From positions 1 to 21,445 of the IMG/VR virus record IMGVR_UViG_3300044613_002045: 21,445 bases of DNA; one strand, written 5' to 3'. This DNA comes from a virus. Shown in pieces: positions 5,858-12,508 of the stretch. The position numbers and the translations under genes were made by a program. Within the stretch, counting starts at the first letter, position 1; each line of letters starts with the position of its first letter. A model generated the notes under the pieces. It was not told the DNA's origin and made no database searches. It worked only from the letters and a program-made list of their open reading frames with translations.

Positions 5858-8341
5858 ATGCCTATATTAGCGTCCCTAAGTTCAAATATTTTACTATCAT
5901 TTAAGTTAGTTGGTAGAGTAGCCGCACCAATAAATTACAACGTAAGCCGATTATTCACAGAAAGCACAACATGGGTTGTACCGTCGGGTGTGTCACAAGT
6001 GGATTATGTTGTTATTGCCGGTGGTGGTGGCGGTGGTGCTGGAGATGGTGGTGGTGGCGGCGCAGGTGGGTTTTTAACTGGAACTTCTTTGTCAGTTGTG
6101 CCAGGACAATCATATACAATCGCTGTTGGTGCAGGTGGTTCGGGTGGACCTTCTGCTTCTCAAGTTAAAGGCTCCAACGGTTCAAACTCTGGCATTTGGT
6201 CGTCATCACCCTTTCCATCAATCTGGTCTATTGGCGGTGGCGGTGGTGGTGGACAATCACCTGGAATTGCAACATTTGGAAATTCCGGCGGATCTGGTGG
6301 GGGTGGTACAGTATCTCCACAAGGCTTTCCAGTTGGACCAGCAGGCTTAGGTACACCAGGACAAGGTTTCAACGGTGGCGATAGTTATGCTGGTGGTGGC
6401 AACTACGGTTCGGGTGGTGGTGGCGGTGCTGGCGGTGTTGGACAAAACGGAACACCGGGTGGGGGTGGAATTGTAGCGGGTGGTAATGGTGGTATAGGAA
6501 TATTTTCTTCGATAAGTGGTGCAAACGTTGCATATGCTGGTGGTGGTGGCGGCGGCGCATATGGATCACCCATAGCCGATTCTGCCAGAGGTGGCGGTGG
6601 TTATGCAAACTACTCAACAGGATCACCTTGGTTGGGCACACCGTTTGGTGGTGGTGACGGTGGACTTGGTGGTGTTGGACCCACTGCTATTGCCGGCACT
6701 GCTGCAAATGCAAATACAAACACCGGCGGGGGTGGAGGCGGGGGCGGCGCCAATCCTTCAGGCAATCAAGGGGGGGGATCCGGATCATCTGGTATTATTA
6801 TTCTTCGTTATGTTGAAACCACTCCCACTGTTAATGGCATTTATGTTTTTGCAAACACAGGACAACTAAGAATACCTGATGGTGTATCAAGAGCAGATAT
6901 TATGGTGATTGGTGGTGGAGGTTCTGGTGCATCTGATGCCGGAGGTGGCGCCGGTGGAATGAGATATTTGGTCAGTTATCCAGTAAATGGTAATACGCTT
7001 TATACAATTACAGTTGGTGCTGGCGGTGCCGGAAAAACTGCGCTGGGTACTCCTGGAAATCCAGGCTCAGATTCTTCAATAACGGCTGCACCACCGTTTT
7101 CAAATGTTTCAGCAAACGGTGGTGGTGCTGGTGGTGGTGGTCCTACTGCGACTGGACTCATTGGTGGTTCTGGTGGAGGTGGCGGCGGACCTAATAATGG
7201 AGGAGGCTTATCAATACCTGCTCAAGGGCGTAATGGTGGAACTGGTGGTGGATCACCCGGTCCCGCTGGCGCACAACCCGCAGGCGGTGGAGGCGGTGGT
7301 GCTGGCGCAGTTGGTGGAAATGCTACACCAGGCGGCGGCTCAGGTGGATTAGGACTATTCTCTTCAATCACGGGCGCTAATGTTGGTTATGCCGGTGGTG
7401 GTGGAGGCGGTGCGCCATTTTTTGGTGGAGGTGGTTCAGCACATCCGCAATTTGGTGGAGCGCCTGGCGTTGGTGGTGGCTACGGATTAAACGGTGTAAG
7501 TGCTGCTTCAGGACAGGGTGGCGGTGGCGGTGGCGCACCGACATCTGGTGGTGGCCCCACAGGAAGTATACCTGTCACTGCTGGTTCTGGTGGTTCGGGA
7601 ATAGTAGTCGTTAAACTTGATACATCGAACAATCGAAATGGATTGTCTACTTTTTATAGCACAGAACAATGGGTTGTTCCGCCCGGTGTGACATCAATTG
7701 ACTATCTTGTAGTTGCTGGTGGTGGTGCTGGTGGTAAACAAGATGATGGTCGTTATGCTGGAGGTGGTGGAGGTGCAGGTGGATTTAGAATTGGTACAGG
7801 GTATGGTGTAACACCCGCACAAACATATACTGTTGTTGTTGGTGCAGGCGGCGCTCCTAGACCATCAAATGGTCGTGGTGCTAACGGAACAAATTCAGGT
7901 TTCTTTACTTCATCATCATCATTCTGGTCATCCGGCGGTGGCGGCGGTGGCGGAAGTAGCGATGGCGGCAATTCTGGAGGTTCTGGTGGCGGAAATGGGT
8001 TCAATACACCCGGATTCGTAACCGGTCGTGGAAATTTAGGAGGATATACTCCCTCAGAAGGAAATGATGGTGGTGCCGCTTTTGGTCTTTATGACACTGC
8101 CGGTGGTGGTGGCGCACTTAGTGCTGGTCTTTCCGGTAGTGTTGCGGGCAATGGTGCAAATAGTATTATTACTGGTACTGTTGCAACTTATGCTGCGGGT
8201 GGTATAGGTGGGTATGCAGCGTCAGTAGCACCTTATAGAGTAAATGGTACTGCCACAACTGGTAATGGTGGAAGTGGTGATTACTTGGCTAATGGTAACG
8301 CTGCTGGTGGTTCTGGTATTGTTGTTTTTAAATGGACTTAA
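5858..8341 (+). CDS. Glycine-rich triple-repeat adhesin-like tail protein
   Basis: The 827-residue protein is built of three homologous repeats (about 32-320, 326-587 and 598-827). Each opens with a beta motif: TTWVVPSGVSQVDYVVIAGG, GQLRIPDGVSRADIMVIGGG, EQWVVPPGVTSIDYLVVAGG. Each continues with YTI.VGAGG and many runs of 4-8 glycines, and closes with SGIIILRY, SGIVVVKL or SGIVVFKW. Repeats 1 and 2 also share GIFSSISGANVAYAGGGG / GLFSSITGANVGYAGGGG. Such runs fit polyglycine-II helix bundles like those in the phage S16 gp38 adhesin, and the glycine-rich domain seen in many environmental phages. It probably forms the receptor-binding tip. It shares the late promoter with the preceding gene. 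The DNA is an extreme GGT/GGC repeat, open to slippage and recombination. Confidence 0.82.
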   Translation: MPILASLSSNILLSFKLVGRVAAPINYNVSRLFTESTTWVVPSGVSQVDYVVIAGGGGGGAGDGGGGGAGGFLTGTSLSVVPGQSYTIAVGAGGSGGPSASQVKGSNGSNSGIWSSSPFPSIWSIGGGGGGGQSPGIATFGNSGGSGGGGTVSPQGFPVGPAGLGTPGQGFNGGDSYAGGGNYGSGGGGGAGGVGQNGTPGGGGIVAGGNGGIGIFSSISGANVAYAGGGGGGAYGSPIADSARGGGGYANYSTGSPWLGTPFGGGDGGLGGVGPTAIAGTAANANTNTGGGGGGGGANPSGNQGGGSGSSGIIILRYVETTPTVNGIYVFANTGQLRIPDGVSRADIMVIGGGGSGASDAGGGAGGMRYLVSYPVNGNTLYTITVGAGGAGKTALGTPGNPGSDSSITAAPPFSNVSANGGGAGGGGPTATGLIGGSGGGGGGPNNGGGLSIPAQGRNGGTGGGSPGPAGAQPAGGGGGGAGAVGGNATPGGGSGGLGLFSSITGANVGYAGGGGGGAPFFGGGGSAHPQFGGAPGVGGGYGLNGVSAASGQGGGGGGAPTSGGGPTGSIPVTAGSGGSGIVVVKLDTSNNRNGLSTFYSTEQWVVPPGVTSIDYLVVAGGGAGGKQDDGRYAGGGGGAGGFRIGTGYGVTPAQTYTVVVGAGGAPRPSNGRGANGTNSGFFTSSSSFWSSGGGGGGGSSDGGNSGGSGGGNGFNTPGFVTGRGNLGGYTPSEGNDGGAAFGLYDTAGGGGALSAGLSGSVAGNGANSIITGTVATYAAGGIGGYAASVAPYRVNGTATTGNGGSGDYLANGNAAGGSGIVVFKWT

Positions 8342-8362
8342 TGTTGTAAAAATACAACACAC

Positions 8363-8391
8363 TTGACAGAAGGTAGAGTTTCTGGTATACT
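8363..8391 (+). promoter_or_regulatory. Consensus sigma70 promoter (TTGACA-17-TATACT), likely leaderless start
   Basis: TTGACA is at 8363-8368 and TATACT at 8386-8391, exactly 17 bp apart, in the short gap after the adhesin gene. Expected initiation is near 8398, three nt before ATG 8401, so there is no room for a Shine-Dalgarno site and none is visible. Confidence 0.87.
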
Positions 8392-8400
8392 GTATATACT

Positions 8401-8757
8401 ATGAAAAATCTGCCTTCTGTTGGTTCTACGGTCACCGTAGATTGTCAATATATTACTAAATCGATATCTTTTACGGGTGTCGTTATCAAACCATATCGTT
8501 GGCTCTCTGCTGACGAATTCTGTTTACAAACTGGTAATCCAGACTTTCCCGTTTCAGTTATTCATTTGGCAAATGTTGTCGATATGAAAATACTTAACGG
8601 TACGACAACAAATATCCGCAAGTTCAAAGTTGCTGGTACGAAAGGTGAATATTTGGTAACATTATCAAATGAACATTTTTCTTGTTCCTGCATTGGTTTC
8701 AAATATCACAACAAATGTAAGCATATCACAAAGGTAAAAGAACAAATTACCTCTTGA
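8401..8757 (+). CDS. Small SWIM zinc-finger protein
   Basis: The 118-residue protein has a C-terminal CSC-x(8)-CKH arrangement (SCSCIGFKYHNKCKHI, about 97-112), the CxCx(n)CxH signature of SWIM zinc fingers, which bind DNA or proteins. The N-terminal two thirds look like a small beta barrel (VGSTVTVDCQY, FTGVVIKPYRWLSADEFCL) with no family that I recognise. It has its own consensus sigma70 promoter and is probably an early gene. Its TGA stop (8755-8757) lies inside the -35 hexamer of the next promoter. A role in host takeover or regulation is a guess. Confidence 0.82.
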   Translation: MKNLPSVGSTVTVDCQYITKSISFTGVVIKPYRWLSADEFCLQTGNPDFPVSVIHLANVVDMKILNGTTTNIRKFKVAGTKGEYLVTLSNEHFSCSCIGFKYHNKCKHITKVKEQITS

Positions 8758-8782
8758 CAAGTGGCTCAACCCTTGATATAAT
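8754..8782 (+). promoter_or_regulatory. Perfect consensus sigma70 promoter (TTGACA-17-TATAAT), likely leaderless start
   Basis: TTGACA at 8754-8759 and TATAAT at 8777-8782 are both exact consensus with a 17-bp spacer. The preceding gene's stop codon is within the -35 box. Expected initiation near 8789 is three nt before ATG 8792, the same geometry as the promoter at 8363. Confidence 0.9.
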
Positions 8783-8791
8783 GGTATTGTT

Positions 8792-9184
8792 ATGATGATC
8801 CGTATATATTCCAGTTCGAAGAAAAAGAAGTTGACGAAAAAGCAATTGCAAGAACAGCAAGACTTTATTTCGTCAATCAACAAGATTCCGCTACCGTCAG
8901 GTGGTCGGTTCCCTGCTGCTGCGCCCAAGAAAACAAAAGACAAGCCGCTGATGCCATATCGTGTTAAACGTGAGGTATCACATGCGCCGAGTCTGCCAGA
9001 CACACATAAGGGTGCTTTGACAAAAACTGGTATTATGAAAGATTACCACAAACTCTCACCTACCGACCGTGAGATTGTGGCAGATGTTGCATCCTGTACG
9101 GCGCCGATGCACAAGGGTAATTATGTTTACGTTACTCCTGGCATCAATCCGGCAGGTCTTGGTCGGAAAAACGAAGTATTGTAA
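8792..9184 (+). CDS. Conserved phage protein of unknown function
   Basis: The 130-residue protein starts at ATG 8792 or the adjacent ATG 8795. The N-terminus is basic (SSSKKKKLTKKQLQEQQDF), then a proline-rich linker, then a compact C-terminal part with REVSHAPSLPDTHKGALTKTG, KLSPTDREIVADVASC, PMHKGNYVYVTPGINPAGLG and a terminal GRKNEVL. I have an impression of similar sequences in other environmental phages but know no function. No ribosome site is present, consistent with leaderless translation from the perfect sigma70 promoter at 8754. Likely early. Confidence 0.8.
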   Translation: MMIRIYSSSKKKKLTKKQLQEQQDFISSINKIPLPSGGRFPAAAPKKTKDKPLMPYRVKREVSHAPSLPDTHKGALTKTGIMKDYHKLSPTDREIVADVASCTAPMHKGNYVYVTPGINPAGLGRKNEVL

Positions 9185-9187
9185 TGC

Positions 9188-9216
9188 TTGACAATTCGGT
9201 CAATCTTTGCTATACT
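9188..9216 (+). promoter_or_regulatory. Consensus sigma70 promoter (TTGACA-17-TATACT)
   Basis: TTGACA at 9188-9193 and TATACT at 9211-9216 are 17 bp apart, beginning 4 nt after the previous stop codon. Initiation near 9223 gives a leader of about 28 nt that includes GGAGGT at 9238-9243, so unlike its two neighbours this mRNA has a conventional ribosome site. Confidence 0.87.
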
Positions 9217-9250
9217 ATTATTTCTACTGTTGATAATGGAGGTCTTTATT

Positions 9251-9649
9251 ATGGCTCGTATTAAATCTGGCAAACCAATTCGCAAAGAACGCCTTCTGCA
9301 GGTTCTAGCGAACGGTGGTGTAATTACAAAACGTCAAATTGAATTGACAATGCAATATCAGGCGATGTATCGTATTCCTACTGAGTTGTGGAAACTCAAA
9401 AAAATGGGTGCGATTGTGAAGTCGCACAAAGAGGGTCGCACAGTTGTCGGCTATGAATTACTTAATGTCGTTGAAATGAAAAAACTGTTGACCAAATCTG
9501 GCTTTGATGTTTTGCCTCTGGTTTCAGATGAGAATGATGTTAAGGCTCTGTCTGATCTTAACGCAAAGCCGGCTAAAACTAAAGCAGCAAAACCTGCTAA
9601 GGTTGTTGCACCTGTGATTGAGGATGAAGTAACCGAAATCACCGAATAA
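9251..9649 (+). CDS. Small winged-helix-like, possibly DNA-binding protein
   Basis: The protein has 132 residues starting at ATG 9251, chosen because GGAGGT lies 7 nt upstream and the -10 box of its promoter overlaps the longer in-frame extension. Residues about 10-70 (RKERLLQVLANGGVITKRQI, then TELWKLKKMGAIVKSHKEGR and VVGYELL) read as a winged helix-turn-helix: helices followed by a beta hairpin wing. The C-terminus is an Ala/Lys/Pro linker (about 107-122) and an acidic end (EDEVTEITE). It is probably an early regulator acting on host or phage DNA; specificity unknown. The structured region at 9658-9732 follows. Confidence 0.78.
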   Translation: MARIKSGKPIRKERLLQVLANGGVITKRQIELTMQYQAMYRIPTELWKLKKMGAIVKSHKEGRTVVGYELLNVVEMKKLLTKSGFDVLPLVSDENDVKALSDLNAKPAKTKAAKPAKVVAPVIEDEVTEITE

Positions 9650-9657
9650 TCAGTTTC

Positions 9658-9732
9658 GGGGTGGCTGCCGTCAGCGTTGCAATAGGCTAGCCATTAAACA
9701 ACAATGAATGTCGGGAGACATCCACGTGCCCC
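9658..9732 (+). ncRNA. Candidate structured RNA (cis-regulatory leader or small RNA), unidentified
   Basis: The intergenic stretch folds by eye into several helices. GGGG (9658-9661) can pair with CCCC (9729-9732) as a closing stem. GTGGCT (9661-9666) can pair with AGCCAT (9689-9694), continued by GCC (9667-9669) with GGC (9685-9687) across a bulged T. A perfect hairpin ATGTC-GGGA-GACAT (9708-9721) has a GNRA-type loop. The first two helices compete for G9661. It ends about 9 nt before the ribosome site of the next gene. It does not match a tRNA, nor any riboswitch that I can name. Confidence 0.4.
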
Positions 9733-9750
9733 ATCTTTTATGAGGTGAAA

Positions 9751-9993
9751 ATGTCAAAACTTAAACAGTGGCTTGCGGCCAAGTATCTACAACTTGAGCA
9801 ACAGGCCGTTGATGCTATTGGCACTGCCAATTTTTATGGTAATTTATTTACTGATAGACAGAAGTTTAATATCGTAGTATTTTTTATGGGATTGTTTGCA
9901 CTTTCTGGTTTACATGGTGCAGTTCAATTCATTGCGCTGGTTTATATTATGAGTAAGATGACACCACCAGACAAAGACGATAAACAAGAATGA
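9751..9993 (+). CDS. Small membrane protein, unknown
   Basis: The protein has 80 residues from ATG 9751, with GAGGTG at 9742-9747 as ribosome site; a GTG at 9745 lies within that site and is not favoured. The N-terminal 40 residues are amphipathic and charged (SKLKQWLAAKYLQLEQQAVD). Residues about 42-71 form one long or two short hydrophobic segments (NIVVFFMGLFALSG, then VQFIALVYIMS), ending in a charged tail (PPDKDDKQE). It could be an inner-membrane protein of holin-like size, but no lysis partner is adjacent. It overlaps the next gene by ATGA. Confidence 0.75.
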   Translation: MSKLKQWLAAKYLQLEQQAVDAIGTANFYGNLFTDRQKFNIVVFFMGLFALSGLHGAVQFIALVYIMSKMTPPDKDDKQE

Positions 9994-10532
9994 ATATTTT
10001 TTACCTAGATCACGATCCTAAAACATGTGCCGAATACCACTGTGATAAACACGTGGTAAAGATGATTATTGAGTATGCACAACTCATGTCAACGGCACAT
10101 AGGATTTGTGATGGTCAGGAATATATTGATTTGACTGCGAATGGTCGTAAGATCAAGCGTTGGCGTTTGCCCGATGATCGTGAACAACGATTGATGAAAG
10201 CATCACACATTAATCACCCATCGAATGTTTGGGCTCGGGCAAATCATTTAAACTACAAATGGCTGTACGAAATGTGGGTGCATTTGCTAGACGAGTATAC
10301 ATATCGTTATGGTAAAGTACATGCATGTGCAAGACTGAAAGATGATCTGGCTAAACTACCAGAAAAGATTCCTGTTGGGTTGAGTGAAACAGAACCAACA
10401 CCAGCAATGCCTGATGACTGTAAAATACCAAATAATGTACTGGCTTCGTATCATAAATACTACAATGAAAAGAAAACACGTTTTGCACGATGGACAAAAC
10501 GACCTGCACCCAATTGGTACATATCTGCATAA
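9990..10532 (+). CDS. Conserved phage protein (possibly DNA-modifying/repair), unknown
   Basis: This 180-residue protein begins MNIFYLDHDPKTCAEYHCDKH and continues VVKMIIEYAQLMSTAHR; later come HINHPSNVWARANHLNYKWL and LLDEYTYRYGKVH. This His/Asp/Tyr-rich pattern is, from memory, widespread in phages and is sometimes annotated as pyrimidine-dimer glycosylase-like. It does not resemble the T4 DenV sequence, so I leave the function open. The invariant-looking HCDKHVVKM segment could be an active or metal site. Translation is coupled on both sides (ATGA upstream, TAATG downstream). Confidence 0.82.
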   Translation: MNIFYLDHDPKTCAEYHCDKHVVKMIIEYAQLMSTAHRICDGQEYIDLTANGRKIKRWRLPDDREQRLMKASHINHPSNVWARANHLNYKWLYEMWVHLLDEYTYRYGKVHACARLKDDLAKLPEKIPVGLSETEPTPAMPDDCKIPNNVLASYHKYYNEKKTRFARWTKRPAPNWYISA

Positions 10533-10837
10533 TGCCAACATACGATTTTTTAAATACTAAAACTGGTGAAACATTTGAGAAACTCCTTAGCATCTCCGGC
10601 AAAGAAGAGTATCTCAAAGAAAATTCACACATTCAACAAGTTCATCTTGGCGCCATGTCAATTGTCAGTGGCGTATCAATTACCGGTAAAGTGCCGGACG
10701 GTTTCAAAGAAGTTCTATCAAAAGTTTCCGAGAATCACAAACAATCTTCTGTGGCTAACAAACACGGTAAGAAATCAATTAGTGAATCACAAACACAGAG
10801 AATCGTGGACAAACATTTAGGAAAATTTGGGCAGTAA
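10532..10837 (+). CDS. Conserved T4-like phage protein, unknown
   Basis: The protein has 101 residues from ATG 10532, which overlaps the previous TAA by one base; an upstream in-frame ATG at 10490 lies inside the preceding gene and is rejected. It starts MPTYDFLNTKTGETFEKLLS, like the beta-hairpin start of FmdB-type zinc ribbons, but it has no cysteines. It continues KEEYLKENSHIQQ and GVSITGKVPDGFKEVLSKVS, and ends with a basic helix. I recall similar proteins in T4-like environmental phages but no function. Confidence 0.8.
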   Translation: MPTYDFLNTKTGETFEKLLSISGKEEYLKENSHIQQVHLGAMSIVSGVSITGKVPDGFKEVLSKVSENHKQSSVANKHGKKSISESQTQRIVDKHLGKFGQ

Positions 10838-10870
10838 CTATATTATGCGAACTTTTACAAAGGGGCATAT

Positions 10871-11053
10871 ATGGCTAAAAAATCTTTGCAGAAAAAAGTA
10901 GCACTTCTGAATGAGTACATCACCAGAGAAATTGAAAAAGAAATGACCACAGAATTATCACAAATAGAAAAAGACAATATCACTGCAAAGATAGAAAAGA
11001 AGTATCCTAGACAAAGTTATCCACATCACAGCCGAAATCATTACTTCACATAA
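10871..11053 (+). CDS. Small basic helical protein, unknown
   Basis: The protein has 60 residues, with AGGGGC at about 10860-10865 as ribosome site before ATG 10871. It is mostly helical and charged (KKSLQKKVALLNEYITREIE, TELSQIEKDNITAKIEKKYP), ending in a His/Tyr-rich tail. No family is recognised. It overlaps the exonuclease gene by one base (TAATG), which supports it being a real gene in this operon. Confidence 0.65.
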   Translation: MAKKSLQKKVALLNEYITREIEKEMTTELSQIEKDNITAKIEKKYPRQSYPHHSRNHYFT

Positions 11054-11718
11054 TGCGAACATTTGAACATGTAATTTTACCCCAATTACAATTTGACTTA
11101 AAAGCAGAAACCACCGATAGTGGTAGACTGTATACTACGCCAGAAGGCAATCAGTATAAGTCTATCACTACGGTGCTTTCGCATTATGGCAAGAAGGCAC
11201 TCTATGAGTGGCGACAGGCTGTAGGTGAAGAACGAGCAAACGAGATATCACGCAAGGCATCAAATCGTGGCACAAAGGTACACAAGATTTGTGAAGACTA
11301 CATCAACAATGAAATAAACGATTTTAGAATGCAGTTGTTGATGCCTGATCTGAAGGAATTATTCTTCAAGATTAAGCCGATTATTGATGAGAATGTTGGT
11401 AATGTTTATTCACAAGAACAAGCACTGTATTCTGACAAGTATCGTATTGCTGGTCGTGTAGACTTGATTGCTGAATGGAATGGTAAGTTATCAGTCATTG
11501 ACTTCAAAACATCCACGAAACAGAAAGATGAAGATTACATTCAGAATTATTTTATGCAGTGTACAGCATATGCGTTAATGTTTGCTGAACGAACTGGTAT
11601 TTGGATTGATGACATCGTAGTGCTGATTGCTACCGAAGAAGGTCCAGCGCAGGTGTTTGAGCGACAGATTCACGATTATCGGCAACCGTTGATTGAAATG
11701 ATTAATAAATATGCTTGA
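11053..11718 (+). CDS. PD-(D/E)XK exonuclease (Cas4/RecB/MGME1-like)
   Basis: The 221-residue nuclease has the order RGTKVHKICEDY with His77, QEQALYS with Glu122, GRVDLIAEWNGKLSVIDFKT with Asp137 and Asp150-x-Lys152, and a following YIQNYFMQCTAYALM, the conserved Q.. .Y motif of RecB-type nucleases. All catalytic residues of the fold are present. Cysteines for a Cas4 iron-sulphur cluster are absent. This matches the small exonucleases of T4-like environmental phages, related to mitochondrial MGME1. A role in DNA end processing or host DNA breakdown is probable. The TGA stop lies inside a TTGACA hexamer. Confidence 0.88.
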   Translation: MRTFEHVILPQLQFDLKAETTDSGRLYTTPEGNQYKSITTVLSHYGKKALYEWRQAVGEERANEISRKASNRGTKVHKICEDYINNEINDFRMQLLMPDLKELFFKIKPIIDENVGNVYSQEQALYSDKYRIAGRVDLIAEWNGKLSVIDFKTSTKQKDEDYIQNYFMQCTAYALMFAERTGIWIDDIVVLIATEEGPAQVFERQIHDYRQPLIEMINKYA

Positions 11719-11733
11719 CATTTTGGGGGCATC

Positions 11734-12264
11734 ATGCTATCATTCAAACAACATACTCAATTAGATGAAGGCAATCCGCTGGCAAGATTAGCTAAACATG
11801 CTGAAGAGGGTAGACACTATGCTGTTATTTCCTCACAGCGACCACATGATGAAGTATCGCCAGAACAAAATAAAAAGCATCATGAAGAACTTAAAAAGAA
11901 ACTGACTGCACAGGGCTACACTCACAAAGATGTTGAAGGTCATTGGGAAGGTGGTAAAGAGAAGTCTATACTGGTACATGCAAAAGGAAAGGGAGATGAA
12001 CACGGCAAACAACTACTCCATGATATTAAAAAACATGGAGAACATTATAATCAAGACTCAATCTTACATCATGATGGAAAAACAGCGACCTTACATGGGA
12101 CAAACAAAACAGGATTCCCAGGACACGGCAAGACAGAGAACGTAGGCAAGATGGCATTCAATAAGCCACATGCACCGTTTCAAACAGAAACAAAACCAAA
12201 ATCTGACAAGCCGCTGAAACCTGGTAGAACAAGTAAAGGTTCTGCAAGATTTACAACGGAGTGA
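11734..12264 (+). CDS. DUF3293-like conserved phage protein
   Basis: The 176-residue protein starts MLSFKQHTQLDEGNPLARLA behind a G-run at 11725-11729. It contains AVISSQR, an EELKKKLTAQGYTHKDVEGH segment, EGGKEKSILVHAKG, and YNQDSILHHDGKTATLHGTN followed by GFPGHGKTENVGKMAFN. From memory the order (long Tyr-containing helix, G.y..v.G, E.S..V, fgQdsv) resembles DUF3293 and its T4-like phage relatives. The Lys/Pro tail is low complexity. Function unknown. AATAAATA at 11704-11711, a possible late promoter variant, lies just upstream. Confidence 0.78.
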   Translation: MLSFKQHTQLDEGNPLARLAKHAEEGRHYAVISSQRPHDEVSPEQNKKHHEELKKKLTAQGYTHKDVEGHWEGGKEKSILVHAKGKGDEHGKQLLHDIKKHGEHYNQDSILHHDGKTATLHGTNKTGFPGHGKTENVGKMAFNKPHAPFQTETKPKSDKPLKPGRTSKGSARFTTE

Positions 12265-12266
12265 TA

Positions 12267-12437
12267 ATGCAAATAAGTGAGAAAGAATATTACGAAAGAC
12301 TTGATAGTTATTTGAGAGAATGTGGTCCAAATCTTGGCACCACATTTTTTGGTTCATGGGGCTGGTATGCAACAAAGCGAAATGAATTTAACGCAATAAT
12401 GAAAGAGGAAGGAATTGTTGTAATCCCTTCAAAGTGA
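12267..12437 (+). CDS. Small protein overlapping the tmRNA acceptor piece, unknown
   Basis: The protein has 56 residues from ATG 12267, two nt after the previous stop, with GGAG at 12258-12261. The sequence starts MQISEKEYYERLDSYLRECG and includes an aromatic FFGSWGWYATKRNEFN core and a KEEGIVVIPSK end. No family is recognised. The last codons (about 12423-12437) overlap the start of the tmRNA acceptor piece, including the strand predicted to form helix 2. The ribosome site and tight coupling favour a real gene; the overlap with a structural RNA is a caution. Confidence 0.6.
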   Translation: MQISEKEYYERLDSYLRECGPNLGTTFFGSWGWYATKRNEFNAIMKEEGIVVIPSK

Positions 12438-12478
12438 AGGCATTCTGGACGTGGGTTCGACTCCCACCTGGTCCACCA
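12423..12478 (+). ncRNA. ssrA: tmRNA acceptor piece (T arm, acceptor 3' strand, CCA)
   Basis: The conserved GGAC before the T arm is at 12447-12450. The T stem is GTGGG (12451-12455) with CCCAC (12463-12467) around TTCGACT. Acceptor strand CTGGTCC is followed by ACCA at 12475-12478. The upstream boundary is set at the CCCTTC strand of helix 2 and is uncertain by several bases. Confidence 0.9.
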
Positions 12479-12508
12479 AAAGCATATTATACATTGTGTG
12501 CTTCTGAT
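12479..12508 (+). other. tmRNA intervening spacer, expected to be excised
   Basis: Thirty nt join the encoded CCA to the acceptor 5' strand. AAGCA (12480-12484) can pair with TGCTT (12499-12503), so the precursor would be one hairpin continuing from the acceptor stem. In known permuted tmRNAs this segment is removed to give two RNAs held together by base pairing; removal here is inferred. Confidence 0.75.

Noticed and set aside
6096-8021. Several frames inside the glycine-rich gene on both strands
   Set aside because: GGT/GGC repeats leave all frames open; their products are low-complexity Val/Trp/His/Pro shadows without ribosome sites.
9188-9250. Longer hydrophobic N-terminus for the wHTH-like protein, resembling a signal peptide
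   Set aside because: The stretch coincides with the -35 and -10 boxes of its promoter; GGAGGT points to ATG 9251.
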